Positions 50,734 to 64,000 of a DNA stretch of 64,000 nucleotides are shown piece by piece. The notes beneath the pieces were generated by a model. It saw only the letters and a program-made list of their open reading frames with translations, was not told the origin of the DNA and searched no databases. Origin of the DNA: Larimichthys crocea (lineage: Eukaryota > Chordata > Actinopteri > Sciaenidae); assembly GCF_000972845.2 (NCBI RefSeq), contig NC_040022.1, positions 19,894,713 to 19,958,712 on the forward strand, given 5' to 3'. The translations under genes were made by a program, and so were the position numbers. Position 1 is the stretch's first letter. Each line of letters begins with the position of its first letter.

Positions 50734-52761
50734 CATATCCTGATATTGTGCATACTGATTCACAGTCACTGTTACTAGGATACTTACTGTAACTAAGCCG
50801 TTGTTTATTATTATTTTGTTTAATTTTGTTTATTTATTGCACAAATATATATTGGCAATTGCTGGGTGTTGGGCTGATGGTAACCAGTTGAACATTTTTA
50901 CATATCACCTAAGCCTGTTCCCCAATACTATTTGTCACTGTTAACATATGACTATGATCTTTGAACCATATCCTAAATCAGACTGTAGGAACCATGAAGA
51001 AAATAACAGGTGCCTTAAAGGTTTGCTTTTAAATTGAAGTTTCTTGAAAGTTACTTGAAAGTATGAGCTGTGGGATGCCTAAGAAAGACGTTCGGTAACG
51101 GCTTTACATGATCAGATCATCCATTCAAGAACTCTTCAACATTAGGATGTACAGTAAATCTGTATAAGCCCTACAATGGATATGAAGATAAAAAATTAAG
51201 CCAACACTGGTTACTTAATGACTTGTGAGACTGTGACAGTTTTTTATGTCTTATGTCTTATGAAAATTGGTTCTGAACTATTTAAAAATCCAAAGAAAGG
51301 AGTTTAAGATGGGGATTTTGTGGTCACTGGAGTTAATGTATTTCTTAATGTACTGTTTGTTTTGCGGTCATCTTCCCTTAAACAGAATAAAATAAAAAAA
51401 ACTGAATAATTTTGCTTTTCAAACTTCCCCAAATGGAGGTGAAAAAAACTGTTTCCATATTGTTCAGCACAGTTCACTGCTTCTGTAATCCCTCTGGATG
51501 GTGATGGCAGTAATGTTTACAACAGATAGCAATGCTCCTAGCTCTCCCTCATGCCCAGTGGTCCTCAACCTTGTGTGATAACACTTTATCAGCAGTCCCT
51601 CTTTACCTTAATACATCATCTACTCCTTTAACATTCCTCTCTTCCTCTTTTTCTGGTAACTACCTCCAGTTTCTCATTAACACCACAATTGTACTGGTAT
51701 CAGCAGTGAATTGGGCAATCCCCAATTACTGTACTGTAGCTGCTGGAAACTGATTCGGTGTGAGTATCGGGAAGGCAATCTCAAGGCTGTAGAGAAATTC
51801 CCTGGGAAAACAGATGGCATTCCATACTTCATTAATCACTGGCCAGGATGACAGCTAGACTAAATTGGAAAGGCAGGGACCCTGATTCAGTCTCCATCAG
51901 CCTCACTCCTCCTCTCTTCTCCTCTTTTTCTTTAATACATCTTCCTCTGTCTTCATCTGTTGGACCTTTCCCCACCTCAGTCCCACTTCTGTTGTTTTTC
52001 TTTGTCCCCTTCCACGCCCACTTTGTCATTGCATGTCTTTACTCTACTTTCAACCACAACATTTTGCCCTCACCTGAGCCTCATAGAGAACTATGGACTT
52101 TGTTCCCATTGAAAATGGTATTATATTTTTGTAACATTAATAGTAATATGTTGCAATTTGTGCAGTGAGGGCATATGACGATCAGTGTTGTGAGCTGGAT
52201 TTATTATTAAACTTGCATGTATGTCACTGTCCAGTGTAATCATCAACAATCAAATGCTGTCACAAAATTATAACCACGTATGACGGCAATACAGCAGGTT
52301 TGATGACAAAAGTCAAAATAAACATTTATAAATAAAAGAAAATGTCGGAACGATACATCTGCTCATTTACTTTGTTTCACACTGCAGCTGATGGCAATGG
52401 AAGTCATGAAACAGATAAGATTGTGTAGAATTACATACATTAAGGAAATAATAAATGTCATGCATATTTTTTCTACAAATGTGAATGTTTTAATAAACCA
52501 TGTGGAGGGACTATTGTATTATCAGCATCAAAAGACATAGCTTTGATCCAGGATAGTCACACGACAGATCAACTCACTGTTTTGTGTGGAGTTAAATAAA
52601 AACTAATTTCCTTGGTTCGAGTAAATGGTGAGGGTTCTGTGAGTGACAAATTTTAGGAGCTGTTCAATGACTGAAATACCCGAGTTACAGGAAATGTCAA
52701 TGCTGGATCAGGGCTATGAAAGTCATGTTGCAAATCATGTTGCAAAATAAACACTAATTTA

Positions 52762-52849
52762 ACAACTCTATATTTTTCTTTGAACAGTTGTATATTACAG
52801 CAGAGACAACTCTATATTTTTCTTTGAACAGTTGTATATTACAGCAGAG
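52762..52849 (+). repeat. 44-bp exact tandem duplication
   Basis: The unit beginning ACAACTCTATATTTTTCTTT occurs twice head to tail (52762-52805 and 52806-52849) with no difference, so the event is probably recent or polymorphic. Confidence 0.97.
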
Positions 52850-55800
52850 TAAAAAAAAAATCTATACGCTGAATTGTTCAAATGTCATGAATTGCCAGAA
52901 TTTTCTGGCAAAGAGCTGCAGATTCTCATTCCAACTTTGACATATACAGCACACTTGCTCCCTGTTTTATCTCCCGTTTTGACCCTCGCCTGTAAGAGAG
53001 ATGCACAGATCTCCAGCTTACACAAGGGCTGGCTGTTTGATGGATTAAGACCGGGCTTTGGGGAGACCCTTGAACCTGAGCTCCTTCATCATCTAGAGAT
53101 CATTACTCTTGAAGAGACCCAGGAAACTGCATCACCCAAGTGTAGTTAGTGGTGTTCATAGGGATGCTGATGCTGATGGTGACAGTTGATGTTGAGGAAA
53201 ATAGATCCTCATTCATTTCAACGAGGCCAACATCTTGGCACAGTGGGTGTGCCGACAAAGAGAGCTCTGGTATGGTCGGCTGCCAAAAACATGGAACTTG
53301 TTTGCTACAAGACAAAGCAATGTCATCCAGCAACAATAACCAATCAAATCTGTTGGAACAAATTAATCTAACAGGGTCTAACAGGTCTAACCTTGCCTGT
53401 TCACCTTGTGATTGTTGCATTTTTTAGAATTATAACATGGTACGTTTTGTTTTGGCATCTAATAAGCCTTTAAACTCGAGGATTTGCTTCTCAAACCGAC
53501 CTTCCAATGCTGAATTTTCTCTCTCTGGTATCTAAAGCAACACGCCCCACCAACACTGTGAGTGCTGGTTTTAGAACACAGTGATTCATTTGGTTAGGGT
53601 GCATTAGTTTGAATCCTAATTTTATTTGTACTATTGCAGAATGAGATAAACTATTAAAAAGGAAGGAAATATTATTATCTAAAACAACAAATATAACACT
53701 GTAAAACTAAAATGTCAGTCAAGTGCAGAGAAGAAAAGGTTACCCTTGAGCTCCAAATGCCACTCCGAGGGAGACGAGGGAGAAGCCTGTAGCTCAGAAC
53801 ACGGGGTCACAGATTTCATACTGATCCCATAATGTATCAATTACCTACTGACATGTTCTCTACACCCTGACATCGGAAGCATGTGATGTGCCATTATTCT
53901 AAGGTCTTCTTGAGGTTGGTGTGAGTTAATTAACAAATCAAATGGTTAATTATATGGTCTGTTTACCCCTGAAATGGTGATGTGTTGATGCAGGGCTTCA
54001 GCGAGTTGTTTAAAATGTCAGATCAATGTGCTATTTTGATTTCAGTGTTAAAAGCCACAAATTGGCTTATTAATCTTAAAGCAATTAAATTTGAACTGAA
54101 AAATGTGTGCAAGCATGTGTGTGAATTTCTCTTTATGTACAATTTCAGTGCCGCTGTGATGATTTTCCTATACCAGTTAATATGTTGTATATTGTTCAGA
54201 CTGATTAATTCAGTTGATTAAATGTCAAAATATCATCTGCAATGTTCTAAGGTGCCCAAGCTCAAGGGGATGATTTTTGTTTGACAGCAGAGGTGTTTTG
54301 TTTCTATAGTTTGAGGTGGCTGTTTTGTCACAGCAGACCATTCACTTTTAGTTACGACAGGCCAGCAAATGCATACCATATTCAGATATGTTTGTTATAG
54401 ACACCAATGTTACAATCTTGTCTTCGATCTTACATGCGTGACCTCATTGTCTAGCTGGATTTATAGGATATCTCAGTCTATCAATACATGTCTAACTATA
54501 TAGACAATGTCACAGCAGCTGAGTGTCCAAAGTTCTTTTAGAAAGCCCAATAATTGTGATGTGGTTGAAAAGATGAGGTTGATAAAATGGAAACCTTTGA
54601 GCCGGGCATGTGCTTATTAATGTTAATTGATCTTACTCAGAGTAATGACACTTGGATGCTCCTTTCAACGCCTGACTGTTTCTGTATGTGTCAGATGGTC
54701 GTCAACGGGTGACAGACCTTTACAGTTTGGTCCACTAAATAGATTCTTGAAGTGAAAGTGCAATATTCTTTAGCAGTGAAGCACTCATCCTGTGAGGTAG
54801 ATTTAAAAAATATATATACAAAATAAATAGCATGATTATCTGCCACGAACATCTGGAATCATTTCTGCTTCGAAATAATTGTAGGCCCCTAAGCTCATTT
54901 ATCAACATTTCTTAAAGGCTCCGCAATGAATTATGTCCATTTAACTAAGATCTGCAGTGACAGATGGTTGACATCTTCTTCAATTGAGACAGATCTGCTA
55001 AGTATTCAGTGCTGTGATTACAGGCATTCAAATCACAGCCACACAGAGAAAAAGTAGTTGTCAGCTGCTGTGAATGAGCGTAGAGTTGTAATTTTGTCCT
55101 GTCTGCCGTGGGCATCAAATTGATTATCCATGCTCAGAGTGGGATTTCTGTCAGAAAAGGAAGAAAGCTCGTTCAGGGGATGAACATCCTTCCTTTATGC
55201 TGTAATGAAGATCAGTAGCAGGATGGTCGACGATTACCTGCTTGGCAATACTATATTACTTGAGAACATGTTTTAAAAGTCAGTCTCCTAAGGATTCACT
55301 TTTATATTGGATGATTCACATAACATTCATCTAGTGCTGTCCATCAATGCCAATGCAGAAAGAAGTGTGCCCTTTATGTAACAATGCAGAAAGTATGTCA
55401 GGGTGATGGACAGGTGTGTTCAACTTTCAGGTTAGACCAAGACCAAGGTTCATGTACCATCATAGACCAAACAAGAAAACAAATGAATTCAATAATCTTA
55501 ACCAAATGTGATAGTTATATAACCTTAACCATAGCCACCGTTTTGATAATCACATTCCCCTTATCTTTGTAATGTGTGGTTAGTGTAGAACTAAATCAGT
55601 TTTGCAGAATTGTACGATGTGAAGATTTTGACCGGCTGAATCATTTGTGTGACTATCGTCTTGTCTTTTTCTCAGCACCTGGCCATAGTGCTGAACAATT
55701 TGTAGCTACGCTGCCAGTAAAATGTGTGTGAAAGGTTTAGTTGGTCATTTTTCTGCACAAAGGCAGTTGTGAGATGGGCTAAATGCTTGGTTGCAGCATA

Positions 55801-56173
55801 ATACAGTGGAAGATGGTTGTGTATTGTTGTTGGTGCAATGAGTGTACGTTGCTGCAGAGGACATAAAGTAAATGAACATTACCACAATATCTTGCTACCG
55901 TCTTTCAACCATGATGCTAGTTACCTTGCAAAGCATCATACTATTTGACCCACATCAATTGACACTAATAACACACTGGACTGGCGAAGTGGTCAAAATA
56001 CAGTAGTAGTGCCCATTCAGGGAGAAAATGTGATAAAGGTGCTTTTCTGGACAGCAGAAATGGGCCAGCTGTGTATCACCAAGAGCTACGATGATGTGCA
56101 TCAACATCTGGCTGCATGTTTTGACAGTGTTAATAAATGTTTTCTTTTAATGTTTTAAACGTTTAATATATTG

Positions 56174-56351
56174 TGGTAAATGATAAATGGACTTTTCTGG
56201 TCTGCTGAGTCGACCACTCAAAGCTCTTCACACTCAACGTAACCGTTCACACACATTTCTACTCTGATGGCAGAGACTGCTATGAAAGGTGCCAACTGCT
56301 CATCAGGAGCGATACAGTGCTTCCTATCCCTTACCCTCTGAGCCACAGTCA
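56174..56351 (+). mobile_element. Common fish 'TAAATGGACT' interspersed repeat, diverged
   Basis: The series TGGTAAATGATAAATGGACT, CGACCACTCAAAGCTCTTCA, CGTTCACACACATTTCTACT, GGTGCCAACTGCTCATCAGG and CCCTCTGAGCCACAG follows the order of a very abundant teleost repeat known from memory. The copy is shortened in the middle and lacks the segment before the final 'CTGAGCCACAG'. Class uncertain. Confidence 0.72.
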
Positions 56352-57413
56352 CGCATGTTGAGAAGTAGGAAAATGCTCAAAAAACAGTCAAAAGACATCT
56401 AGTTGAAATTAGACCATATTAAAGTATTAAATAAAACACAGAATTAGGTAGTTTTGGAGCTTCAGTATATCAGGTAATGACTACAACACATTTTTTGTCT
56501 TGAATACATGTAGGTCTTAACTTTTTGTCTACTGTAGATTCGCTCACAATGAAGAAGTTTTGTTAAGTCTCTGTAATTGTTATTATGAAGAGTGTGGTAG
56601 ACCTGGTCTATGTGCTCTCTGAATTAGACCAGAAGTTCACAAAATTTTATTTGACTTTTTGGTATTGTGGTGATGGAAGAAGTTTCTGGAACATTTTTCA
56701 TATTGTTTCCCCACAAAGATTCTAAAACCTTTCTTACATATGAAATATGGCATTCATAGAACTCACATACCTTGTATCTGTCTGACAATCGTTCCCCTCT
56801 CTCCACTACATGCACAGTCCTGATTTATGAATTAGGCCTTCAAATTAATTAAAGGAACCAATGCTTTCACATCTCTATGTGTCTCACGTAATGACATAAT
56901 TGAAGATCCTGTCCACTCATTCTTTTTGATTAGACATTGAAAGAAAGTGTGCTAATTGAGTACGTAGTATGTAGGAAAGACCTAAAATACAGCCACACTG
57001 AGTGGACATTGATCAATAAGCCATCTACATATAGATCAAAGTACAGTGATAAACTCGACCATACTTTTTCCTGCCACATCACTACAAATCAATTCCCCCT
57101 CACAAGGGCCGCTCATTATGCTGCCACAGCCGGGCTGTATAGTCTTGTTAGTACACAGCACTCCCTTGCTACCTTTATCTGGAGCGTTCTTCACACATAA
57201 GTAAATAAGTATATCATAAATAAGGGTTTTATGTAATCAACTGTAATTTGACATGTTTATTATACTGAATGATTAACATATGCATGTTATGATTAAGCTG
57301 TGCATGTTGACATTTTGTTTTACTGGTTTTAATCTATGTTGCAGGAGATCCAGCAGGTCATTTGTATTTCAGTGTTATCCATCTATCTAATCCAGCTTTA
57401 TGGATTCCCTCGT

Positions 57414-57427
57414 TCTCCCGCGGGAGA
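57414..57427. repeat. 14-bp GC-rich palindrome
   Basis: TCTCCCGCGGGAGA is perfectly self-complementary and unusually GC-rich for this neighbourhood. No function is known. Confidence 0.8.
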
Positions 57428-59704
57428 CTGAATGACTGTGAGTGTTATGAATGAACTGAGAAACTGGAAGTAAATAAAAGATGCGTGCATGTGTAACCCT
57501 GCAGTGGAGGGTGAATGCCCGTGGAGCTGAAATATGGAGCTGTCAGGTAGAGGCACAAAGCAGCAGAGAGAGGACACTGTGACCCGGCCGGGGATTGTGA
57601 TGGGGATGTGGCTGCATCGTTTTTAACTGCCTTATGTCTAATATGTCGGTGCTTCTTTCCCAGTCTGAATTAAACTGCACCATGATCACTTTCTGGAATA
57701 AACATCCCCAATGTTTGAACAAATTGCACTCCATCAACGAGGAAACCCAAAGGATGCCTCAGTATCCACACTTTTTAATTGGTAAGTGAACTCTAGGAAG
57801 TGAAGTGCCACTGACTGCAACCCCCTACACCAAGTGGTGGCTTCTTCAAAGTGAATATAATAAGCTGTGCTCCTATATAGCAAATAAACCTTTAGTTGAA
57901 CCTGTCACTTATGCATTGAGACTATAAAGTAACGTCCTCACATTCAACTTTCTCCTGTTCCCAAACTTCACCGTGTGCTGGCACACTGCCTAAAAATATC
58001 TGAGCAGAGCTAATGAGATTTGCCTATTTTAAGACCACTTGAGCTTTCTTTAAAATAATTCTGAAGACTGAAGCAGCAGTATTGTACGGCAGATTCTAAG
58101 AACAAAACATATGCTACAAGTGAAGGCAGAAATAGAGAAAGAGAAATATTACATTTACATACACATAGATTGTTTTGCTTGGGTTTTAAAATTACACTCA
58201 TTTATTAGTTGTAATTGCTTTTTTTCATGTTTACTTTAAAATGAATAATAATGAATAATAAAAAGAAATAAGCTTACTCCTTTCATAGCCAGGAAATTGT
58301 TTAGCACATTACTGATTTAATTTCTTATCTGACCTAGGTCTCAGCTGAAAAAGCATAATTCCTAAGAAGTTGAACTGTTCCATACATTTTTCACCGATCT
58401 GTTTCATTTAAGAGGTGTATGAATAATATTCCTTAGATTCAGCCCATTCTGACAAGTATCTCAATGTAATTGCCAAATTAAAAGGAAAAATATAGTATAC
58501 TTTGAATTCATTCAGATTTATGTTCTCCTCGTTAATTTCAGAAAAGGCTCTACTCAACTACTTATCAAGAGATGTGGCTTGATCACGACATTACAAAGAA
58601 CCAAAAAATGTATTAGGTCACATCTTGGCTGTATGTTGACCAGTGATCAACAACAAGTCATTAAAAACTGCTGTGTTTAATGAGAATGTCATCATATGAA
58701 GCTTCACACATAGGAAGCTCATTTTCAAGTTAAGCATGCTCTGGGCCCATGGTTTATAGCACAAGCCAGTGCCTTGAAGGAATTTAATGGATGCTGAGCA
58801 GAGCAACTTAAGTGTGCTTAATACATCTCCTGATCAGAGTAATGGCTTAATCAATATATTGAACCACTGAAATCAGGTAATGAAACAGTCCTCTCCAGTT
58901 GAACCAGCAAAAGGATTAATCAACGCTGAGGTCAATGATAGCACTTTTTTGTGCGCTGCTTAGCATGATATACTGTGAATATCCATATGTTTCACTAGCT
59001 TTAAGCTCATGCATGTTTGCAGGTTGAATAATTACACTTTTGGGAGGCAATGAAATTCAGAAATCTAAATTGAGGGAAACGCGACAACTTATTTGTCCAG
59101 GTTGAGTTATTAGCAGTGCTGACTGGCCAATAGTGAAACAAAAGCACAATCATTGTTTGCGGGGTATATAGTACATGACCGTGTCGGCTATGTGAATGTG
59201 TAAAAAATGCATGCATGTGTGAGTGCCTGCGTGAGGAGTAGGTGGCAGAGGGGGGACACTGTGGCCAGGTGATAACAGCGATGAATGGCCCCGTCAAGTA
59301 TCTAATGAAGCATTAGTGACAGACTGAGGGAGGACACTCTTCGCCTCCTCTACAGCCGACGCACTCTTTTCTATTTTTCATCCGGGCATGAGGAGGGACT
59401 GGTCTGAAGATAATAGGAGAAACAGTGGTGTAGAGAGCGATGTGGAGGAGATGCTTTTCATGAAATCTCACCTTAGGGCGTTGGAATGTCAGCTCAGCGA
59501 AAGCGTGAAAAATATGGCAAAAATGTGGCATCTCATTTATTACATTTGTTAGAGAGGAGCATTTGCTGAATATGCAAATTCAGGATATCTTTATGTATCA
59601 GGAACGGTGCTTTTGGGGGTCGCCTGCATGTAAGAATGGAGGTTATTTAAAAAGAGTGTGAGGATGTCACCAGCTGGTACAGCAGTAATACTGGAGATAA
59701 GTCC

Positions 59705-59722
59705 AGTGTGTGTGTGTGTGTG
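59705..59722 (+). repeat. Short (GT)n tract
   Basis: Nine GT units followed by a G-rich stretch. Confidence 0.9.
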
Positions 59723-61019
59723 GGTGGGGAGGTGGGACGAGAGCGCAGATTTTCTCCGTTCATCCTCCTCCTTCATATGAAACAAGGCTTCTCACCTGCC
59801 CCTGTGATCCACACACTGCTTATATCATACAGTATAAAGCTCAACAAAGATTTTGCTTTTTACAACAACTGAAAATGTGTTCCATATCACAGAGAGGCGT
59901 AACGCAGCTATTAGTATTAGGAGCACCCTGTTTGGAACATCTCAGTATAAGACAGGGACTCAAACTATATTAGAAGACCGATCACCCGTTGCTGTAATAT
60001 ACAACATTATAGCTTCCAGAAAAAAAAGGCACAGATGATTCCACCAGATGGTCTACTATGCAATAAATTCCAGTCTCCTTTAAAAGCAGTGAAAAGTATT
60101 AGAACACAGACAGCACCCAACATGTGTATTTATTATTCTTGTCCATACGACACTGTAACGTATAGTGTGTATATAACCCTCTCTTGCGCATATGACGGTA
60201 TATATTATGGTTTGTTTGTGGGGCAGATAGCATCTCTATAGAAATGCTTGTTTTTGTTATTTATAACTTTTTTAATGTATAAAAGATTTTATTGCTTCAC
60301 TATGGTCATGGTTATTTCATATCTCAGTATAGTTACTGTATGCGATCTAAGATTTCTGTTTTTCTTTTATGTGAAGTCAAAGAGAATCATTTTTAAACAT
60401 GTCAATGAATTATTAAATCTTGCTTGGAGTAGAATAAAACAAAAACAAAACAAAACAAAAAAAAACATTATAAACATTCCACACACATAAATTGAGGTAT
60501 TGTTCACATTTCTTGCTTCTTATCTGAAGTCTAAAAACTGCATTTCCAATTCATCACCCATATTTCAGTAGTTAAGTGCTTTTTTTTTCTATCACACTCT
60601 CAGACAAAGGTAGAGCAGAATTATACATGAGCTTGTTCTTATATGCAAAAACTATTTCGCAGGCTCACAGATTGTGCCTTCTTCTTAAGTATAACTATAT
60701 TCCCCTTTTGACCATTTAATGAAAGATATAATCATTATGAATCTTTATGACTGTGCGTGCTCATGATAAACACACACAGGTTACTTTAATCAATCTGATT
60801 AAACCTCACCTGTGTGGGAGTGCACAGCCTTTAAGAACATCAGAGTGTTATTTTTCATTATTCTCAGGTTTGTAGGTATTTCTTTTTTTACATCCCATGG
60901 AACAGCCCAACCCACAAATTATGACACATATCACTATACATATTAATCAAGGCTACCCTATGGACTTGTTGCACAGCAGATAATTTGACTTCTCAAATGA
61001 AAGAATAACACAGTTGGAC

Positions 61020-61115
61020 TTAATAACAGTAATATCAGTAACAGCCCCATTACTGTAAGTGTCCCAGTAACAGACAGTGAGCAGGACCTCCCCTATAAGT
61101 GGAATATGTCTGCTG
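61020..61115 (-). repeat. Unnamed dispersed repeat, copy D
   Basis: Reverse-complemented, it reads CCACTTATAGGGGAGGTCCT, TCTGTTACTGGGACACTTAC and AGTAATGGGGCTGTTACTG. The order matches copy B, but with the segment between AGGTCCT and TGTTACTGG shortened. Confidence 0.65.
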
Positions 61116-62961
61116 TGCAACCAGTCCATTTATGTTTCCTGGTGCTGCAATACAACAAACCAGATATCATTTCAGCTGCATAATGGCTCATACAACACAT
61201 TTCAAAGTGTATCATCTATTTGAGTACTACAGACTAATGGCAGCATATTTGGAACCACATACAAATACATTACAGCTGCCACATCAAAACATGTCACTGC
61301 TTGTAACAAATACATGACTTATCTATACTGTATGATACAAAATATTGTATTCTTATAGTATGCTACATTTATTTTTCAAGCAACTCATTAACCCAGCAAG
61401 TAATAACCAGACAGCTACAAACAAACTAAGTTACTTATTGTTACTTTTATATTCAGGATTTTACAGATGTCCCTGGTGGCTTTTGTCCATGGTGCCATCT
61501 GTTCAGACCACACAAATATGATAATCACAAACACAACCAGCTTAATCCAGAGAACAAAGGAGGAAGATTAGAGAAATGTATCACATTAAACACCTGTGCA
61601 ATAAACACACGCAGCCACACGGGGTAAGTTTGCCATGAGTAAAGCCACAGAGGAGCAGAGAGAGGAGGAGGAAGATGTATTAGAGTCACTACCTATCGGT
61701 TTATGAGGATGTAAACGATGGCAGCAACATGTCCAACAGCCATATTCCCAATCCCATCGGACAGTAATATTTTGGCATTGTATTTCTTGTCAACCAGTAG
61801 ACTCCTCTCTACTTCTGCACTTGCTTTGACGTTGAAACACCTTGACAAGTGTGTGTGTAACTAACAAACAGCTGACATCTTGTCTTGTCCTGACCAATGA
61901 CAGCTGCTGCACAGCGCAGCACTGCAGCATGAAACTGACACGTGATTGGTTAGAACTTAGGATGCTGCAAGCAGCCATTGTGACATTAACTCGTACTTTT
62001 AGAGAGTATTTGGCAACCAAACAGTGGAAAAACCAAAAGAAATAAAATTGTACATTTTTCACTGGCTGAAGTTAGGTAAAGGGATATTTGTCAGTACGAG
62101 TGTAGGCCTAGCTGCCAGCTGTACAATTCATACTGACCAGAATTGCCAAAATGTTCATCTTTAAGTGCACTATTGTTCAGTGTGATGCACAGTATCGATA
62201 CTTAAAGAGAGGAAAAAAAGGCAAAACGACACATGGGCCAGAAAAGGTCACAGCATATAATAGGTGAAGACACAAATTTATACAAAAAGTTGGAATGAAA
62301 TGCCACTTTTGTCACCTTTCAGAGCTCGGGGTGTCAGTTGTACTTTGGAGACGTTTCCTACCTTCCAAAATTCAATCCACATTAGTCTCAAAGACGTGAC
62401 TGTGCTCCTCAGCACAAATGACCTTTGGATTGGTCAAAAAGTCAGAGGAAAGTGCAGACTTTGATGGTGCCAATGAAGGTCTTTTGCTGAGGGGCAGGTT
62501 TGAAGAAATAACAGATTTGAGGGACTTTGTTTGTGTCTTTGGTAAATCCACACAGACAGACTTGTTTTTGCTGACATAATCTTCTGCATCTACATGTAAT
62601 TGATGTTACCTGGTTAACGGGGTGTTAACCTCTGACCTCATATGATCAGTACGATAGAGATCATGAAATGTTTTTTTCAAAGTCAAATCTGCATCCTATT
62701 TTTTTTACAAGTCTGTCTCTGTTGCTGTAGATGAGCAGATTCTTTTGGGAGAGAATGGAAAAAAGAACGATCTGTGCTTTGCTATCTTTTCTGACAACCT
62801 CCTCTTTTTCCCTCACCTCCTAAGCTTCTCCTCCAGAATGCAGAGCAGTCACTTGAAATGAGTAACGGCTAGCCGTATTCTGCCAGATCGACATGCGTTA
62901 CCAAACTATCTATCAAGCTGGTGACAGCTCTCCGATGCTTTCTCCAGAGGAAGAGTATACG

Positions 62962-63001
62962 ACACACACACACACACACACACGCACACACACGCACACA
63001 C
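62962..63001 (+). repeat. (CA)n microsatellite with CG interruptions
   Basis: CA repeat broken by two CACG units. Confidence 0.95.
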
Positions 63002-64000
63002 AAACTACAATCTCCCGCTCTTAAAATCTCCCATCAGCCATTTTGAGTTCCCTTACCCAGCATTACACTGGCAGAGTTGGGACTGAAGGAAGGATAGAGC
63101 TTTATAGGCAAACTGTAAAAACTGTTGATGTTGTTATACCAAGGAATCAAATGGGAGCTGCATTGTGCTCCCCATTTGTGATGATTGGAAAGAAATCAGT
63201 GTTTTCCTCTTGGTTGGCTCAGGATTGCCGGGTGTCTGCATACTCTGGCCGTCTATCCAATCCCCTTGTCAGGAACCGCACTACCTCTTTGGCTGCAGAG
63301 ATACTTTTTCAAGAATGTAGACTATGTCAGGATTTCTAACTCACAGCCTTGCCAACTATTTTAGCAAGAGAGATATTTGACTCCTCCTGACTCTGATTTC
63401 TCTTTCTCTTTCTCTTCCTCGTAGATTTATTCACCAAAGTGCTGAACCCCTGCAGGCTTTCTTTTCATCATTCAATCTGTCCCCCAAGCATTTTCACCAA
63501 TTTTAAGCCACAACCAAGTGTGACAAGTGAGAGGTATTTCAGTTCAATAGCCTACAATTGTGTGCTTTCTCATGCTCACACCCCTTTTAATTTCTCCTTT
63601 TATCCCTGTCTTTAAAGTATAATACATCATATATTCTGCTGCCCAGGGCCCTGAAGCTAGTGTTGGATCAGCCAACACCCACCACTGTGCTTTCCTAACC
63701 CTTGAATCATTCATGCAGTGTGGTGAGTCTCACCTACAAGGATATATTACAGGTGCTTGAGCGACACGGGAAGTCTCTCAAAGAGGTCACTGAGCATTAA
63801 CTCAGTGGGAAAAAATGAATCATAATTTCTATTACCCATATTTCATGAGGCGGAAAAATATGCTGAACAGAAAAGAGGAAAAACAGATCTCACTTGCACA
63901 TAATTGTTCCACATCATTATGCTCTCTACTTTGATGCAATTTTCAGCAAAAGACAATAAATATGTGAATTTAGAGAATGACACTTGGCAAAATTAACCCA

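Larger units (their letters stand above)
50060..50810 (+). repeat. Unnamed dispersed repeat, copy C (split by a hAT element)
   Basis: Flank 50060-50110 (GGTGTATTAATTATTGCTGC, CACTTAAGG) and flank 50734-50810 (ATTGTGCATACTG, CACAGTCACTGTTACTAGGA, TACTTACTGTAA, GCCGTTG) become one continuous match to copy B once the hAT element and one duplication copy are removed. The host repeat is therefore older than the hAT insertion. Confidence 0.72.
50811..64000. other. No gene recognised
   Basis: Open frames here are short, overlap each other on both strands and carry no recognised motif. Listed separately are a 44-bp tandem duplication, a fish repeat at 56174, dispersed-repeat copy D and microsatellites. 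Otherwise it appears to be unique AT-rich intergenic or intronic sequence; conserved non-coding elements cannot be excluded. Confidence 0.6.

Noticed and set aside
52874..53427. Overlapping plus- and minus-strand frames of 90-105 codons
   Set aside because: Both strands are equally open, no ATG-to-stop frame has a recognised domain, and no splice structure is evident.

Overview
The window looks like a teleost fish nuclear genome. It is AT-rich, with two large-intron exons of a ray-finned-fish opsin and fish-type interspersed repeats: an RTE-type LINE, Tc1, hAT and CACTA-like DNA transposons, a tRNA-derived SINE and ATGG-tailed retroposons. No bacterial, organellar or viral gene organisation is visible.

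One host gene is supported. Two plus-strand exons (17545-17778 and 29043-29327) encode TM6, TM7 with the retinal-binding lysine, helix 8 and the complete C-terminal tail of a teleost multiple tissue (TMT) opsin of the encephalopsin group. No open frame in bases 1-17544 encodes TM1-TM5, so the first exons must lie upstream of the window. Bases 1-17544 are then most simply the end of a very long intron; 17779-29042 is an 11.3 kb intron; about 29328-30720 is probably 3'UTR, with two AATAAA signals.

Before exon 3 the sequence is mostly unique, with CA and GA microsatellites, a 26-bp perfect palindrome (4075-4100) and a decayed Tc1 copy ending about 270 bp before the exon. The intron between the two exons holds an ATGG-tailed retroposon (19902-20268), a 961-bp element with CACTGGG-type ends that carries a broken cysteine-rich reading frame (22824-23784), and a tRNA-derived SINE with a perfect 15-bp target duplication (27678-27882).

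Downstream of the opsin I see no host gene. This part holds a common fish repeat (34312-34602), LINE 3' ends (39960-40345 and about 48385-48500), a full-span but dead RTE-type LINE with a 12-bp target duplication (42304-45467), a hAT element with an 8-bp duplication (50111-50725) nested inside an unnamed dispersed repeat, a 44-bp tandem duplication (52762-52849) and a restriction-map-like fish repeat (56174-56351). The unnamed dispersed repeat occurs four times in the window.

No undescribed functional system can be claimed. The items most worth a second look are the cysteine-rich transposon frame, the unnamed dispersed repeat with its nested hAT, and the folded 5' leader of the LINE. All family assignments are from recognition by eye; no database search was possible.
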